Origin: Paramecium sonneborni
Taxonomy: Eukaryota; Ciliophora; Oligohymenophorea; Peniculida; Parameciidae
Reading direction: 5' to 3'
DNA: 64,000 nucleotides
NCBI GenBank assembly: GCA_905182985.1
Contig: CAJJDN010000052.1
Span: forward strand, 155,264 to 219,263
How positions within the stretch are numbered: position 1 is the stretch's first letter; every line of letters starts with the position of its first letter. A program made the translations under genes and the position numbers. Under the pieces are notes generated by a model that saw only the letters and a program-made list of their open reading frames with translations, had not been told where the DNA came from and made no database searches. This document shows positions 63,622 through 64,000 of the stretch, piece after piece.

Positions 63622-64000
63622 TTAATATTAATCAAATAAATATTCGATCAATTTAATAAATGATAATTTAAAGCTACTTTTATTATAATGAACATTAATT
63701 ATGAAAAAAATAAGAATGTTATTTCAAACAAACCATATTATTTACTATATATATGGCATATTCTTCTGTTATTTATTATAGTAATGTGAAGAGAATTAAT
63801 TATTGAAATGAATGAATGAATGTAATCTTATTTGAAATCTATTTATCTGCAACTTCGATACTTAAGAGCAAAATCAAACAAAAATTCTTTATAATAATTT
63901 TTTTTGGACAAGAAATTAATAATAAGAACATTGGTTTAATTTTTTTTTGGATTCAATCTGCAATTATTAATTTTATATGAATTATATTTTAATATATATT
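63622..64000. other. A+T-rich flank, no gene seen
   Basis: About 380 nt upstream of the NamZ-like start. No gene or telomeric repeat was recognised, so the scaffold continues beyond the window. Confidence 0.5.

Overview
This window is macronuclear-type DNA of a ciliate, almost certainly a Paramecium. Read with the standard code it gives only fragments of 60-110 residues. Read with TAA and TAG as glutamine and TGA as the only stop, it resolves into about 40 closely packed genes with recognisable proteins. Further support comes from the very high A+T content, introns of about 20-40 nt (mostly GTA...TAG), intergenic gaps often below 100 nt, and Paramecium hallmark proteins: a giant cysteine-rich surface antigen and a trichocyst matrix protein. 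The species cannot be decided from the sequence alone. The window is a draft scaffold: single N's at 41625 and 61139 each separate two apparently identical direct copies of about 1.2 kb, most simply contig ends that overlap but were not merged.

Layout. 0.6-13 kb: a Rab GTPase (-), a 2193-residue GPI-type surface antigen (+), a TPR protein (+) and a Ser/Thr kinase (-). 14.6-19.7 kb: a mitochondrial pyruvate carrier subunit, a trichocyst matrix protein, a PP2C phosphatase, a Q-rich protein and an N-myristoylation-type protein, all +. 20.7-27.6 kb: a seven-helix receptor fused to a phosphatidylinositol phosphate kinase (-), then Sec62, a coiled-coil protein, a tubulin-tyrosine-ligase-like enzyme and a second MG-type protein (+). 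27.6-39.5 kb: a RING-H2 ubiquitin ligase, a glycerate-kinase-family enzyme, an RRM/coiled-coil protein, a cyclin-like gene and several unassigned proteins. 39.7-46 kb: a second PP2C, a basic protein crossed by the first duplication, ribosomal protein eL24 and an LRR protein. 46.2-48.3 kb: a CAMK-type kinase followed by an NSF pseudogene. 48.3-59 kb: an ISWI remodeller flanked by two paralogous membrane proteins of opposite orientation, then a P5B-type ATPase. 59.1-63.6 kb: an NDUFS4-like complex I subunit, two genes in the second duplication, and a NamZ/DUF1343 hydrolase of bacterial type.

The genes do not form an operon or a single pathway. Shared themes are cortex and secretion (surface antigen, trichocyst protein, Rab, Sec62, NSF remnant), membrane signalling (receptor-PIP kinase, kinases, PP2C, four proteins with MG N-termini) and cilia (TTLL). 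No tRNA, rRNA, CRISPR array, transposase or telomere was recognised. Most intron placements were made by eye from frame continuity and GT...AG ends; where they stayed ambiguous the entry says so.
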